Under the pieces are notes generated by a model. That model was not told where the DNA came from. It was given only the letters and a program-made list of their open reading frames with translations, and did no database searches. The position numbers and the translations under genes were made by a program. From Guyparkeria sp. (GTDB taxonomy: Bacteria; Pseudomonadota; Gammaproteobacteria; Halothiobacillales; Halothiobacillaceae): a stretch of 42,089 nt of DNA. Shown one piece after another: positions 24,527 through 35,098 of this stretch (the stretch's first letter is position 1; the number at the start of each line of letters is the position of its first letter). The stretch spans positions 1 to 42,089 of the forward strand of contig JAGXGL010000086.1 of NCBI GenBank assembly GCA_024636755.1. Reading direction: 5' to 3'.

Positions 24527-24564
24527 GCAAAAGAAAGGCCCGCACCTCGACGAGGGCGGGCCTT
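24527..24564 (-). terminator. Intrinsic terminator after rplI
   Basis: Read leftward, AAGGCCCGC (24564-24556) pairs with GCGGGCCTT (24543-24535), and a T-rich run TTCTTTT follows. It ends the rpsF-rpsR-rplI transcript before dnaB. Confidence 0.85.
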
Positions 24565-24623
24565 GCTATACATCGGCGATCGTCACGCGGCAGCAGGCGC
24601 CGCGAGAAGACCGCTCGACAAGA

Positions 24624-25079
24624 TTACTGCTCCGGGACGACCACGACGTTGATCTCGACGTTGACTTCCGAGTGCAGGTGCAGCTGGATCGGGAACTCGC
24701 CCAGCGCGCGCAAGGCACCTTCCGGCATCCGCACTTCACGCTTTTCCATCTCGATACCGTAGGCTTCGTTGACCGCTGCGGCAACCTCGTCGGTACCGAC
24801 CGAACCGAACAGCTTGCCTTCGGCACCGGCCTTGACCGGAATGGTAACGCTGGCTTCTTCACCGATCTTGTCGGCACGAGCCTGGGCGGCAGCCAGTTCT
24901 TCGGCGGCCTTCTTCTCGAGATCGGCGCGACGCGCTTCGAACTCTTCCATGTTGGCCTTGGTGGCCGGCTTGGCCTTGCCGTACGGGATCAGGAAATTGC
25001 GGGCATAACCCGGGCGGACGCGGACCACGTCGCCCAGCGAGCCGAGGTTCTCGACCTTACTCAACAGAATTACTTGCAT
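24624..25079 (-). CDS. rplI: 50S ribosomal protein L9
   Basis: L9 (151 residues) spans the ribosome side between L1 and the neighbouring particle. The N-terminal rRNA-binding domain '[32 protein letters not shown]' type motif is intact. A long connecting helix (about 45-75) and the C-terminal domain follow. AGGAG lies about 10 nt before the ATG. It is the last gene of the S6-S18-L9 operon, and a strong terminator lies 60 bp downstream. Confidence 0.97.
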   Translation of the reverse strand: MQVILLSKVENLGSLGDVVRVRPGYARNFLIPYGKAKPATKANMEEFEARRADLEKKAAEELAAAQARADKIGEEASVTIPVKAGAEGKLFGSVGTDEVAAAVNEAYGIEMEKREVRMPEGALRALGEFPIQLHLHSEVNVEINVVVVPEQ

Positions 25080-25114
25080 GGATATTGACTCCTAGACGCT
25101 CGGGACGGACGCGA

Positions 25115-25339
25115 TCAGTGACGGTCGGTGTACGACAGCAGGGCCAGAAAGCGCGCACGCTTGATGGCGGTCTGCAGCTGACGCTGATAACGGGCGTTGG
25201 TACCAGTCACACGACTCGGCACGATCTTGCCGGTTTCGGTGACGTACTGACGCAGGGTGTCAATGTCCTTGTAGTCGATGTGCTTCACGCCCTCGGCGGT
25301 GAAACGGCAAAAACGCTTGCGACGGAAAAAACGGGCCAT
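25115..25339 (-). CDS. rpsR: 30S ribosomal protein S18
   Basis: S18 (74 residues) binds next to S6 on the 30S platform. The basic N-terminus '[12 protein letters not shown]' and the core '[21 protein letters not shown]' are standard. GAGG precedes the ATG. It lies between rpsF and rplI as in most gammaproteobacteria. No zinc ligand set is seen, only one cysteine. Confidence 0.97.
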   Translation of the reverse strand: MARFFRRKRFCRFTAEGVKHIDYKDIDTLRQYVTETGKIVPSRVTGTNARYQRQLQTAIKRARFLALLSYTDRH

Positions 25340-25358
25340 GGATCAAACCTCTTGAAAC

Positions 25359-25787
25359 TTATTCGCTGGAGTCGTCGGACTTCTTGTCGTCGTCACGAGG
25401 CTCTTCGCGCTTGTTGTCATCGTCACGCTTGTTGTCATCGTCACGATTGCGCGGACGGCGCTCGGCTTCGCGCTCCTGCATCATCGGAGAGGCTTCGGTG
25501 TAGGCCTCGTCGCAACGGATGGTCATGTGGCGCAGCACGGCGTCGTTGAACTTGAACGCTTCCTCAAGCTCGGCCAGGGAAGCCTGGTCGGTCTCGACGT
25601 TCAGCATGACGTAGTGCGCCTTGACCAGTTTCTTGATCGGGTAGGCCAGTTGACGGCGACCCCAGTCCTCGAGGCGATGGACCGTGCCCTGCGCAGCTTC
25701 GATGATGCCGCGGTAGCGCTCGATCATGGCCGGGACCTGGTCGCTCTGGTCCGGATGGACCATGAAGACGATTTCGTAATGACGCAT
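25359..25787 (-). CDS. rpsF: 30S ribosomal protein S6 with charged repeat tail
   Basis: S6 (142 residues) is the S18 partner. The ferredoxin-like core covers residues 1-95, with '[13 protein letters not shown]' at the N-terminus and '[14 protein letters not shown]' in the middle. After about residue 104 comes a disordered, highly charged tail with two exact DDDNKR copies and a third near-copy. E. coli S6 also has a C-terminal tail, which RimK extends with glutamates; a similar fate here is inference. AGGAG lies 10 nt before the ATG. First gene of the operon. Confidence 0.96.
   Translation of the reverse strand: MRHYEIVFMVHPDQSDQVPAMIERYRGIIEAAQGTVHRLEDWGRRQLAYPIKKLVKAHYVMLNVETDQASLAELEEAFKFNDAVLRHMTIRCDEAYTEASPMMQEREAERRPRNRDDDNKRDDDNKREEPRDDDKKSDDSSE
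25410..25445 (-). repeat. Two tandem copies of an 18-bp repeat within rpsF
   Basis: CTTGTTGTCATCGTCACG occurs twice in a row, encoding DDDNKR twice in the S6 tail. Related copies flank it. It is a coding minisatellite and could vary in copy number. Confidence 0.85.
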
Positions 25788-25944
25788 GGATCAAAACTCC
25801 TGTGGATGGAAGGCAGCCTACCGCATGCGGAACGGTCAGGCAGGAGAAACAAGCGGCGTATACTACGGCCATTCCACGGCCACATCAAGGGATGTCATCG
25901 GATTACCCTCTACGTCTCTTCACCCACACGAGACGGCAACCGAG

Positions 25945-26640
25945 ATGCCCTACCCGCCACGCTCGACTGACGATTCCGCCTCCGCGAAGGCTTTCCTGAT
26001 CGCCTTCGTCATGGCCGGGCTTGCCGGTCACATAAACAGCGTCATGCTGATGGCCTTCGGCCTGCCGGTCAGCCAGATGACCGGCACGGCATCCCACCTG
26101 AGTGAAGGGATGGCGCTGGCCGACCCGATGGTGGTCATTACCGCCGTGGTCATCCTGACCGGATTCATCGGCGGCGCCACCCTGTCGGGCTTATTGATCG
26201 GACGACGGCCATTCCCGGAAAGCTCACGCTATGCCTGGGCCCTCGGACTCGAATCGTTGCTTCTGGCGACCGCCGTGATCTGCGTCGTTCTCGGCCAAGC
26301 CACCGGTGCCCTGGCAGCCGCCGCGATCGCCTGTGGCCTGCAGAACGCATTGGTCGCCAGCTACCGAGGCCTGCTGATACGCACCACTCACGTCACCGGC
26401 ATCGCCACCGATCTCGGGGTGTATCTGGCACGTCTGATTCGTCGACGGGCGTGGTCATGGCAGGGATGGCTGTTGCTCACCTTGCTCGGCGGTTATGTCC
26501 TCGGTGGAAGCATGGCCGTCTTTGCCCAGGGGCTGGTGGGCACGACCAACAACCTGCTCATTCCCACTGTTGCTACCGCCGCCATCGCCGTTCTTGACGC
26601 TGTGTATCAACGCCAGCGACGGAACACGATCAACGGCTGA
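25945..26640 (+). CDS. DUF1275 (YoaK-like) membrane protein
   Basis: This 231-residue integral membrane protein has about six hydrophobic segments. Family features are 'AGHINSVMLMAFGLPVSQMTG' near the N-terminus, 'GGATLSGLLIGRR', and 'CGLQNALVASYRGLLIRTTHVTGIATDLG'. The biochemical role of the family is unknown. The ATG at 25945 fits the family N-terminus; the open frame upstream overlaps the rpsF promoter region and lacks similarity. It is divergent from rpsF, and its 3' end overlaps acpS on the other strand by 11 bp. Confidence 0.87.
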   Translation: MPYPPRSTDDSASAKAFLIAFVMAGLAGHINSVMLMAFGLPVSQMTGTASHLSEGMALADPMVVITAVVILTGFIGGATLSGLLIGRRPFPESSRYAWALGLESLLLATAVICVVLGQATGALAAAAIACGLQNALVASYRGLLIRTTHVTGIATDLGVYLARLIRRRAWSWQGWLLLTLLGGYVLGGSMAVFAQGLVGTTNNLLIPTVATAAIAVLDAVYQRQRRNTING

Positions 26641-27004
26641 TCACGACAAAGGCAAGGGCGTAGGCGCGCTCGTCGCTGACCGACAGCTCGATCGACACCC
26701 CACCGAGCCGTTCGAAACGTTCGCGGGCCTTGCCATCAAGCAAGACATTCGGGCGACCGTAGTCATCATGCCCCGTCTGGATGTCGACCAACCGCAACCC
26801 CTCCCGAAACCCGGTGCCCAGGGCCTTGGCCACGGCCTCCTTGGTCGCAAAGCGCTTGGCGATCCAGGGGGCCGGGTTGCGTTCCGGCAATCGCTCACGC
26901 TCCACCGGACCAAGGACACGCTCGACCAGACGGGTCCCGTGGCGATCGAGTGCCGCCTTGATGCGTGCAATCTCGACCAGGTCGGTGCCGATACCCAGAA
27001 TCAT
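26630..27004 (-). CDS. acpS: Holo-[acyl-carrier-protein] synthase
   Basis: AcpS (124 residues) transfers 4'-phosphopantetheine from CoA to acyl carrier proteins. The magnesium ligand Asp8 lies in 'GIGTDLVEI', and the second motif 'RFATKEAVAKALGTG' carries the catalytic glutamate and lysine. The length is normal. It lies 26 bp after pdxJ, the standard order at the end of the rnc-era-recO-pdxJ-acpS run. It could modify the two ACPs at the right end of the window, though secondary pathways often have their own transferase. Confidence 0.95.
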   Translation of the reverse strand: MILGIGTDLVEIARIKAALDRHGTRLVERVLGPVERERLPERNPAPWIAKRFATKEAVAKALGTGFREGLRLVDIQTGHDDYGRPNVLLDGKARERFERLGGVSIELSVSDERAYALAFVVISR

Positions 27005-27030
27005 GCAGGCAGTGTCCGACCGAAACCGGG

Positions 27031-27795
27031 TCAGTCTGCCGAACGACCGAAGCGGGCCGCGTGCATCAGCGTCTTCATTTCGCGCACGGCGGCCGGCAGA
27101 CCGGAGAAGACCGACTGGGCAATGATCGCGTGCCCGATATTGAGTTCCTCGATCTGCTCGATCGCGGCAATGGCCGCGACGTTGTGGTAATGCAGTCCAT
27201 GACCGGCATTGACCGACAGGCCCACGTCGGCGGCGTCCCGGGCACACGTTCGAATCAGGTCAAGTTGCTCCTGGGCCGCATGATCGTCGGCGGCATTGGC
27301 ATAGTGGCCGGTATGGATTTCGATTACCGGCGCGTCGCAGGCGACGGCCGCATCGATCTGCCGCGGGTCGGCATCGACGAACAGCGACACGCGAATGCCG
27401 GCCTCGCCCATGCGATCACAGGCCGCGTGGATGCGATCGATCTGCCCGGCCACGTCCAGGCCGCCCTCGGTGGTCAATTCATCGCGGCGCTCCGGGACCA
27501 GACAGACGTCGTGCGGGCGGAGCACGCACGCCAGCTCGATCATCTCGTCGGTCGCGGCCATTTCGAGGTTCATGCGGGTCTGCAACAGATCGCGCAAGAT
27601 CGCCACGTCGCGATCCTGGATATGCCGACGGTCCTCGCGCAGATGCAAGGTGATGCTGTCGGCCCCGGACTGTTCGGCGAGCAAAGCGGCGTGCACCGGA
27701 TCCGGGTAGCGCGTCCCGCGCGCCTGACGCAGGGTCGCGACGTGATCGATATTCAGACCGAGCAAGGGATATTGGGCGGTGACGCGATTGGTCAT
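27031..27795 (-). CDS. pdxJ: Pyridoxine 5'-phosphate synthase
   Basis: PdxJ (254 residues) condenses 1-deoxyxylulose-5-phosphate with aminoacetone phosphate in vitamin B6 synthesis. The N-terminus '[23 protein letters not shown]' is the family hallmark, and '[14 protein letters not shown]' follows. The C-terminal phosphate site is '[14 protein letters not shown]'. It lies 60 bp after recO and before acpS, the usual order. Confidence 0.96.
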   Translation of the reverse strand: MTNRVTAQYPLLGLNIDHVATLRQARGTRYPDPVHAALLAEQSGADSITLHLREDRRHIQDRDVAILRDLLQTRMNLEMAATDEMIELACVLRPHDVCLVPERRDELTTEGGLDVAGQIDRIHAACDRMGEAGIRVSLFVDADPRQIDAAVACDAPVIEIHTGHYANAADDHAAQEQLDLIRTCARDAADVGLSVNAGHGLHYHNVAAIAAIEQIEELNIGHAIIAQSVFSGLPAAVREMKTLMHAARFGRSAD

Positions 27796-27855
27796 GGTTT
27801 TCAGCTTCCGGAGTCAGTGTGGGCGTTGTTCGAGTCGATATAGGCGGGGATTAGT

Positions 27856-28578
27856 CTAAGGCCTGAGGGGATCGCCTGCATCGTGTCCCCGAGTCGAGTC
27901 CTTGGCGCTGGGCCACAGCCTTCGCGACAGAAAGGGTGCGGAGCCGACGTGTGGGGCCAACAATCCCTGCATCAGGTCCCGTGCCCGGCGTCGATCAGCG
28001 GCCTCATCCAACATCTCGTCACGAGCGATCGCAAGCAGCAGGCGGCCCGGGACGGTGTTTGCCCCGTTGCCGGGCACGATACCGCCCTGGAGGCCGACGC
28101 GATATTGCCGCTCAGGTTCGATCGGCAAGCCATCGGCCGCCCGGGCCCAGTCCAGACCGGCACCGAGGTGTTCCAGCATGCGACGCTCGAACCGGCGCAC
28201 GACCACCGACACCGGCATCTCCGGTGAATCGAGCATGGCCAGGCTTTTCCAGTAGTCGAGAAACAGGCCCGGCACCGCCTCTTCGGGGCGCAGGGCCCGG
28301 AGGATAAGCTCATGCAAGTAGAAGGCCGCGGCCAGCGATTGACCGCGCAGAAAACGCAGTCCCTCGACCGGCTCGGCCCCGGTCAGTATCGGCCACCCCC
28401 CTCGCCCGGCCGTCTCCACCTCGAGACAGACGAAATTGGGCGGTCGCTGGCTGCCGCGTTTTTTGACTCGGCGCGCCCCATTCTGCCGCATGCGCACCCA
28501 GCCGCGGGTGTCGGTCAGCCAGTCGAGCAGCAGGCCGTGTTCCTTGAACGGTCGGGCGTGGAGCAAAAAACCGCGCAC
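27856..28578 (-). CDS. recO: DNA repair protein RecO
   Basis: RecO (240 residues) loads RecA onto SSB-coated single strands in the RecFOR pathway. The N-terminal OB-fold is seen in 'GFLLHARPFKEHGLLLDWLTDTRGWVRM', followed by the helical domain with 'FYLHELILRALRPEEAVPGLF'. The start is GTG; the next in-frame codon upstream that matters is the era stop itself, and no other start lies between. It is 36 bp from era, so co-transcription is likely. The C-terminus is poorly conserved in the family. Confidence 0.92.
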   Translation of the reverse strand: MRGFLLHARPFKEHGLLLDWLTDTRGWVRMRQNGARRVKKRGSQRPPNFVCLEVETAGRGGWPILTGAEPVEGLRFLRGQSLAAAFYLHELILRALRPEEAVPGLFLDYWKSLAMLDSPEMPVSVVVRRFERRMLEHLGAGLDWARAADGLPIEPERQYRVGLQGGIVPGNGANTVPGRLLLAIARDEMLDEAADRRRARDLMQGLLAPHVGSAPFLSRRLWPSAKDSTRGHDAGDPLRP

Positions 28579-28614
28579 TACGTCACCGGCCCTTGCCGAC
28601 CGACCCGATCGGCG

Positions 28615-29514
28615 TCATTCGGGCAACTGGTACCCGAGCGCGGCCACGGAGCGTTCGTCGTCCGCCCAGTCGTCGGCCACCTTGACCCAGAGATCGAGCA
28701 TGACGCGCTTTTCGATCAGGTGTTCGATCGCCTCGCGCGCCTGTTGCCCCACGATCTTCAGGCGCGATCCCCGGTTGCCGATCACGATGCCCTTCTGGCC
28801 GGCGCGCGCGACGTAGATGACCGCGCCGATGGTGACCAGGCGATCGGTTTCCTCGAAGCGCTCGATCATCACGGTGGTCTGATAGGGCAACTCGTCATGC
28901 AGCGAGCGCGCCAGCTTCTCGCGGATGATTTCCGCGGTCATGAAACGCACCGGCGCAGTGGTGACCTGGTCCGCGTCGTATCCACTCGGCCCTTCCGGCA
29001 AGTACGAAAACACCAGATCCAGCAACCCGTCGAGACCACGGCGACGCCGGGCGCTCATCGGGTAGATCTCGGCGAAATTGCCCTTGTCACCGATCCGGCC
29101 CAGAAACGGCAACAGTTCGGTCTTGTCGTTGACCAGGTCGACCTTGTTCACCAACAGCACCACCGGCGCCTCCACATGCGAGAGCAGGCGCAGTACGGCC
29201 TCGTCCTCGGCACCGAACTGACCGGCCTGCACCATGAACAGGATCAGGTCGACGCCTTCGAGCGCGCTGCGCGCGGTGCGGTTGAGTTGGCGATTGAGGG
29301 CATCCCGGCCACCCTCGTGAAGCCCCGGCGTGTCGATCAGCACGATCTGTCCGCGCGGCTCGGTGACGATCCCGGTGATCCGGTGTCGGGTGGTCTGCGG
29401 CTTGGGGGCGGTGATCGAGACCTTCTGCCCCACCAACCGGTTGACCAGGGTCGACTTGCCGACATTGGGACGACCGACGATCGCCACGTGACCGAAACGG
29501 GGCGATGAGGTCAT
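28615..29514 (-). CDS. era: Ribosome-maturation GTPase Era
   Basis: Era (299 residues) binds 16S rRNA 3' ends and assists 30S assembly. G1 is 'GRPNVGKST' (14-22); G2/G3 includes 'DTPGLHEG'; G4 is 'NKVDLV'. The C-terminal KH domain contains 'RGSRLKIVGQQAR', near 'GIVIGNRG'. The length is normal. The ATG overlaps the rnc stop as ATGA, the conserved rnc-era coupling. Confidence 0.97.
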   Translation of the reverse strand: MTSSPRFGHVAIVGRPNVGKSTLVNRLVGQKVSITAPKPQTTRHRITGIVTEPRGQIVLIDTPGLHEGGRDALNRQLNRTARSALEGVDLILFMVQAGQFGAEDEAVLRLLSHVEAPVVLLVNKVDLVNDKTELLPFLGRIGDKGNFAEIYPMSARRRRGLDGLLDLVFSYLPEGPSGYDADQVTTAPVRFMTAEIIREKLARSLHDELPYQTTVMIERFEETDRLVTIGAVIYVARAGQKGIVIGNRGSRLKIVGQQAREAIEHLIEKRVMLDLWVKVADDWADDERSVAALGYQLPE

Positions 29515-30254
29515 GCCTGGCTCTCCGATGGGGAGTTGTTTTGGTGACGCTCCTGGAGCGTCTTGAGCATCCGCCGTGCGGCCGTCTGTTCGGCACGACG
29601 ACGGGACGATCCGTTGGCGCGGGTCGCGAACGGTTCGTTACGGACATTCACCCGACAGGCCACCTCGAAGGTCTGCTTGTGCGCCTGCCCGGTCTGTTCG
29701 AGCACCTCGTATTCCGGTAGCGCCTGCCGGTCGCGTTGCAGGTACTCCTGCAACTGCGTCTTGGCGTCCTTGAGCTCCTGGGCATCCGGCAGCGAGGTCA
29801 GCTCGCCATTGAACAGCGCCTGGACCCAATCGCGGGCCGGTGCAAAGCCCTGATCGAGGTACAGGGCCCCGATGATCGCTTCGAGCGCGTCGGCCAGGAT
29901 GGAATCACGGCGATGACCGCCACTCTTCAATTCGCCGGACCCCATGACCAGGTAGTCGCCCAACCCGATGCGGCGAGCAACCTGGGCCAGGGTCTCTTCA
30001 CGGACCACCGAGGCGCGCAGGCGTGAAAGCGCCCCCTCGGTCGCTTCCGGCTTGTGACGGTAAAGGTAGTCCGAGATGGCGAGGTTGAGGATCGAATCAC
30101 CCAGGAATTCCAGGCGTTCGTTGTTCAACTTTCCGGACGAGCGATGCCGCAGCGCCTGCGAAAGCAGGTCGGCATCATCGAAAGACAGCCCCAGCGATTG
30201 CGCCAGGGTGTCCGGGTCTCGGATCAGGGGATTGGAGCTTTTAGTTACTGACAC
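29511..30254 (-). CDS. rnc: Ribonuclease III
   Basis: RNase III (247 residues) cuts double-stranded RNA in rRNA precursors and mRNAs. The catalytic signature 'ERLEFLGDS' is at 46-54, and the second acidic cluster 'DALEAIIGALYLDQG' lies near 120. A double-stranded RNA-binding domain fills the last 75 residues. The GTG start at 30254 lies inside the last codons of the DUF4845 gene, giving a 14-bp overlap. The long open frame further upstream is antisense-like and lacks family similarity. Confidence 0.95.
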   Translation of the reverse strand: MSVTKSSNPLIRDPDTLAQSLGLSFDDADLLSQALRHRSSGKLNNERLEFLGDSILNLAISDYLYRHKPEATEGALSRLRASVVREETLAQVARRIGLGDYLVMGSGELKSGGHRRDSILADALEAIIGALYLDQGFAPARDWVQALFNGELTSLPDAQELKDAKTQLQEYLQRDRQALPEYEVLEQTGQAHKQTFEVACRVNVRNEPFATRANGSSRRRAEQTAARRMLKTLQERHQNNSPSESQA

Positions 30255-30666
30255 GGGTCTGATGTTTGAACTCGGCGACGAGCGAGAGGTTGCCGAACAG
30301 GGTGGCGCGCCCCTCGTAGTTGTAGGTGACGCTGTATCCGCCCGTAACCGGACGAATCTCGAATTCCTTGGAGTCGAAGCGATCGTCGGCTTCGTTGATG
30401 TCCAACTGCTTGTCGATCTTGCGACGAATCTCTCCCGGGCTTCCCGCGGATTCTTCACCCACGCTCTTGAAAATGGTGGTCAGCTTCTGATCGGCGATGT
30501 AGAGCGGCACGACCTGCATCACGACTAGGGCCGCGAACCCCAGCACGATCGCTGCAATGATCAACCCCACCAGCGACATGCCGCCCTGGCGGGTGGCACC
30601 GACCGCTTGGCCGCTCACCTGCCCACGGCATTGGCCCTTCGAAACGCTGTTGTCCATTTGCTTCAT
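30241..30666 (-). CDS. DUF4845 single-pass membrane protein
   Basis: This protein of about 141 residues has one N-terminal membrane segment, 'GMSLVGLIIAAIVLGFAALVVMQVVPLYI' style. A small periplasmic domain with 'ADQKLTTIFKSV' and 'FEIRPVTGGYSVTYNYEGRATLFGNLSLVAEF' follows. The family sits almost always between lepB and rnc in gammaproteobacteria; its function is unknown. 'RQGGMSLVGL' resembles a type IV pilin-like N-terminus, but no canonical prepilin site is claimed. The start could be 30666 or 30657 (GAGG suits the latter). It overlaps rnc by 14 bp. Confidence 0.85.
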   Translation of the reverse strand: MKQMDNSVSKGQCRGQVSGQAVGATRQGGMSLVGLIIAAIVLGFAALVVMQVVPLYIADQKLTTIFKSVGEESAGSPGEIRRKIDKQLDINEADDRFDSKEFEIRPVTGGYSVTYNYEGRATLFGNLSLVAEFKHQTRVSN

Positions 30667-30712
30667 CCTCGCCTTGCCCGTCGGTACGAACGGGGCATTC
30701 CCTCGTTTGACG

Positions 30713-31552
30713 TCAGTCGGCATGCACGGTATCGATCGAGCGGCCGATGCGCCCGGTATCAAACCCACCGTCCTGCCAGTTCCAGTGCATCCAGATCATA
30801 ACCGCTTTGCCCACCAGATTCGATTCGGGCACGGTGCCCCAGAAGCGGCTGTCATTGCTGTGATTGCGGTTGTCACCCATGACGAAATACTGCCCCTCGG
30901 GCACGGTCCACTCCGCGGCACCCAAGCGACGCTCGGTGTCCATCAAAATTCGGTGAGGACCGCCCTCCGGCAATGTCTCGATCGCCGTGGTCAGGCCGGC
31001 ATGCTTGAGATTGGCATCGCCGTCGTAACGCCCGGTCGTCTCCAGCGACACTGGTTCGCCGTTGATCCACAACCGCTGGTCGTCGACGCGCACCGTATCC
31101 CCCGGCAAACCGACGATCCGCTTGATGTAATCGACCTCGGGCTGTTGGGGATAACGAAAGACGGCCACATCGCCCCGCTCGGGCTCGCCAATCGGGAGCA
31201 CCTTGGTGTTGACCACCGGCAGGCGCAGGCCATAGGTGAACTTGTTGACCAGGATGAAATCGCCAATCAGCAACGTCGGCATCATCGATCCCGACGGGAT
31301 GCGGAACGGCTCGAACAGGAACGAGCGGATCACCAGCACGGCCAACAGGATGGGGAAGAACGACTTGGCGTAGTCGACCAGCAGCGGCTCGTGGTCCTGG
31401 GCCCCCCGGCCACCGATGCCCGCCTCGACACCCAGCTGCTGCGTTTCCGCCGCCAAGCGGGCACGGCGTTTGGGCCGAAAGACCAATCGATCAATCAGCC
31501 AGATCAGGCCACTGACGAAGGTGGCAACCACCAAGACAAGTTCAAAATCCAC
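30713..31552 (-). CDS. lepB: Signal peptidase I
   Basis: LepB (279 residues) removes Sec and Tat signal peptides at the outer face of the inner membrane. Two membrane segments (about 3-20 and 62-80) flank a cytoplasmic loop. The catalytic Ser89 lies in 'RIPSGSMMPTL' and the Lys144 base in 'YIKRIVGLPGD'. Later boxes 'VMGDNRNHSNDSRFWG' are intact. It follows lepA by 43 bp and precedes the DUF4845 gene, the standard order. Confidence 0.97.
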   Translation of the reverse strand: MDFELVLVVATFVSGLIWLIDRLVFRPKRRARLAAETQQLGVEAGIGGRGAQDHEPLLVDYAKSFFPILLAVLVIRSFLFEPFRIPSGSMMPTLLIGDFILVNKFTYGLRLPVVNTKVLPIGEPERGDVAVFRYPQQPEVDYIKRIVGLPGDTVRVDDQRLWINGEPVSLETTGRYDGDANLKHAGLTTAIETLPEGGPHRILMDTERRLGAAEWTVPEGQYFVMGDNRNHSNDSRFWGTVPESNLVGKAVMIWMHWNWQDGGFDTGRIGRSIDTVHAD

Positions 31553-31595
31553 GACGTGCTCCGCGTTGGGTCAATCGAGTCGCGCGTGGCGACAA

Positions 31596-33407
<1,812 letters not shown>

Positions 33408-33476
33408 AAGGGTTTAACTTTCGGTTCGTGAGAAAGTCCCGCGGCCAACGGGAATACGCCGCGAGAAGAGCCGCCC

Positions 33477-33506
33477 AGTATATAGGGCAAGAGACCCCAA
33501 AGTCAG
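33477..33506 (-). promoter_or_regulatory. Candidate internal promoter for lepA
   Basis: On the minus strand CTGACT (33506-33501, 4/6) and TATACT (33482-33477, 5/6) are spaced by 18 bp. It overlaps the end of the protease gene and would give a leader of about 60 nt before lepA. Confidence 0.4.
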
Positions 33507-34993
33507 GGCGACTTGTGCGGATTACCGGAAAAAGCGGGCATGAAGAAGCGTTGTTCACGATCACGCTCGACCAGGAACAGCACCACGTCATCACCCTTCC
33601 CGCCCCGGTTGTGTGCGATGCGGGCGATTTCACGATACGCCTCGGACAAGGTGTTTACTGGCTGGCGATCGATCGAGATGAGCCGATCCCCCGGCATCAG
33701 GCCGGCCTGGGTGCCCGGCCCCGCCGGATCAAGCTCGCCAATGCGGACCCCGCCACCTTCCAGTGGCCGCAGTATCATGCCGAGGGTCTCGATCACGACA
33801 AGCTCGGGATCTTCCAAGGACTCGGGGAGAGTCGTCTCCGACCGGAACACCCGCGGCTCGGGAAGCGAGCCCAAGGTGATATCCACATGGTATGTCTCTC
33901 CACCCGCCCAAACCTCCAGGGTGGCCTCGGAACCCGGCGGCAACGAACCCAACGCCTCGGTCAGGCCGGCACCGTCGACGAGCCGGATGTCATTGACGGC
34001 GAGAATGATATCCCCTGCCCCGATCGACGAATCGGCCGCGGGCGAGCCCTCGACAACTCTCACCACCTCGGCACCATGTGCAGAGTCCAGGCCCAAACGC
34101 TCGGCAAGTTGACGATTCACGCCGCGCACCTCCACGCCGAGAAAGCCTCGCTGGACCTCGCCGTTCTGTTTTATCTGGCGGATCACATCGACGACGTAGT
34201 TGATGGGAATAGCGAACGAAATGCCGTTGAAGGCGCCGGATTCGGTGAATATCTGCGCATTGATCCCGACCACCTGTCCCCGCGTGTTGAAAAGCGGGCC
34301 GCCGGAATTGCCCGGGTTGATGGCAACATCACTCTGAATGAAGGGCACGTAAGGCTGATTGTTCTGACCCGGCAGGTGCCGACCCAAACCGCTGATGATG
34401 CCCGCGGTCACGGTCTGGTCGAACCCGTAGGGTGAGCCAATCGCCAACGCCCACTGCCCGGGCCTGACCGTGTCCGAATCACCGAGCGACACCGACGGCA
34501 GACCGTCGGCCTCCACCTTGAGCAGGGCGATGTCACCGATGCCGTCGATACCCACCACGTCGGCGGCCAGTTCGCGGCCGTCGATCAGGCGCACGAACAC
34601 CTTGCTCGCCCCCGCGATCACGTGCGCGTTTGTGACGACGTAGCCATCCTCGCTGAGGATAAAACCTGACCCATCGTTTTCCGGTGGTATCAGCGAGCGG
34701 GGCTGTTCATCTGCGCGCTCCCCGAGCAAATCACGCATCCAGTCGTGGCGGCGATCACCGCCCTCTGCCTCTCCAGACAGGGGAGGCAGGCTGCTTACGC
34801 CGGTAACGTTGACGACCGAGGGGGCATTGGCTTCCACCAACTGCGCGAAGTCCGGCAAGCCGGTTACCTGCACGGGGGCAGGCTGATCCTCGGGATCAGT
34901 GCAGCCCGCCGACAACAGGGCGAACAGGACCAACGGAACCAGTGCCCGCGGGAGGCTTGCGAGGCACGGAAAGACCATTCGGGGTGAATGCAT
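33503..34993 (-). CDS. Do/MucD-type trypsin-like protease with lipoprotein signal
   Basis: This periplasmic serine protease of about 496 residues has the DegP/MucD layout: a trypsin-like domain and two C-terminal PDZ domains. The catalytic triad is His124 ('TNAHV'), Asp154 ('GDIALLK') and Ser230 ('GNSGGP'). PDZ1 begins near 'RGFLGVEVRGV' and PDZ2 near 'LGMILRPLEGG'. The N-terminus ends in the lipobox 'LLSAGC' (Cys31) with Thr at +2, so the enzyme should be lipid-anchored, probably to the outer membrane. Usual MucD proteins are soluble. It lies in the rpoE operon in the mucD position. The start could also be ATG 34978, which keeps the lipobox. Confidence 0.9.
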   Translation of the reverse strand: MHSPRMVFPCLASLPRALVPLVLFALLSAGCTDPEDQPAPVQVTGLPDFAQLVEANAPSVVNVTGVSSLPPLSGEAEGGDRRHDWMRDLLGERADEQPRSLIPPENDGSGFILSEDGYVVTNAHVIAGASKVFVRLIDGRELAADVVGIDGIGDIALLKVEADGLPSVSLGDSDTVRPGQWALAIGSPYGFDQTVTAGIISGLGRHLPGQNNQPYVPFIQSDVAINPGNSGGPLFNTRGQVVGINAQIFTESGAFNGISFAIPINYVVDVIRQIKQNGEVQRGFLGVEVRGVNRQLAERLGLDSAHGAEVVRVVEGSPAADSSIGAGDIILAVNDIRLVDGAGLTEALGSLPPGSEATLEVWAGGETYHVDITLGSLPEPRVFRSETTLPESLEDPELVVIETLGMILRPLEGGGVRIGELDPAGPGTQAGLMPGDRLISIDRQPVNTLSEAYREIARIAHNRGGKGDDVVLFLVERDREQRFFMPAFSGNPHKSP

Positions 34994-35098
34994 CGGGAAA
35001 CGACCGGGAAAACGTGAAAGGCGGGATTCGGGGGCAACACGGCAGCCGTGCCGCACGCGGAAGCTTACTCCGAATCGACGCCGACAAAAATCAATCCG

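Noticed and set aside
25410..25445. Tandem repeat considered as a possible CRISPR or intergenic repeat
   Set aside because: The two 18-bp copies are directly adjacent, in frame, and encode DDDNKR in S6. No spacers are present.
28312..29508. 398-codon plus-strand frame opposite recO and era
   Set aside because: recO and era are certain. The antisense product is Gln/His/Arg-rich with no domain.
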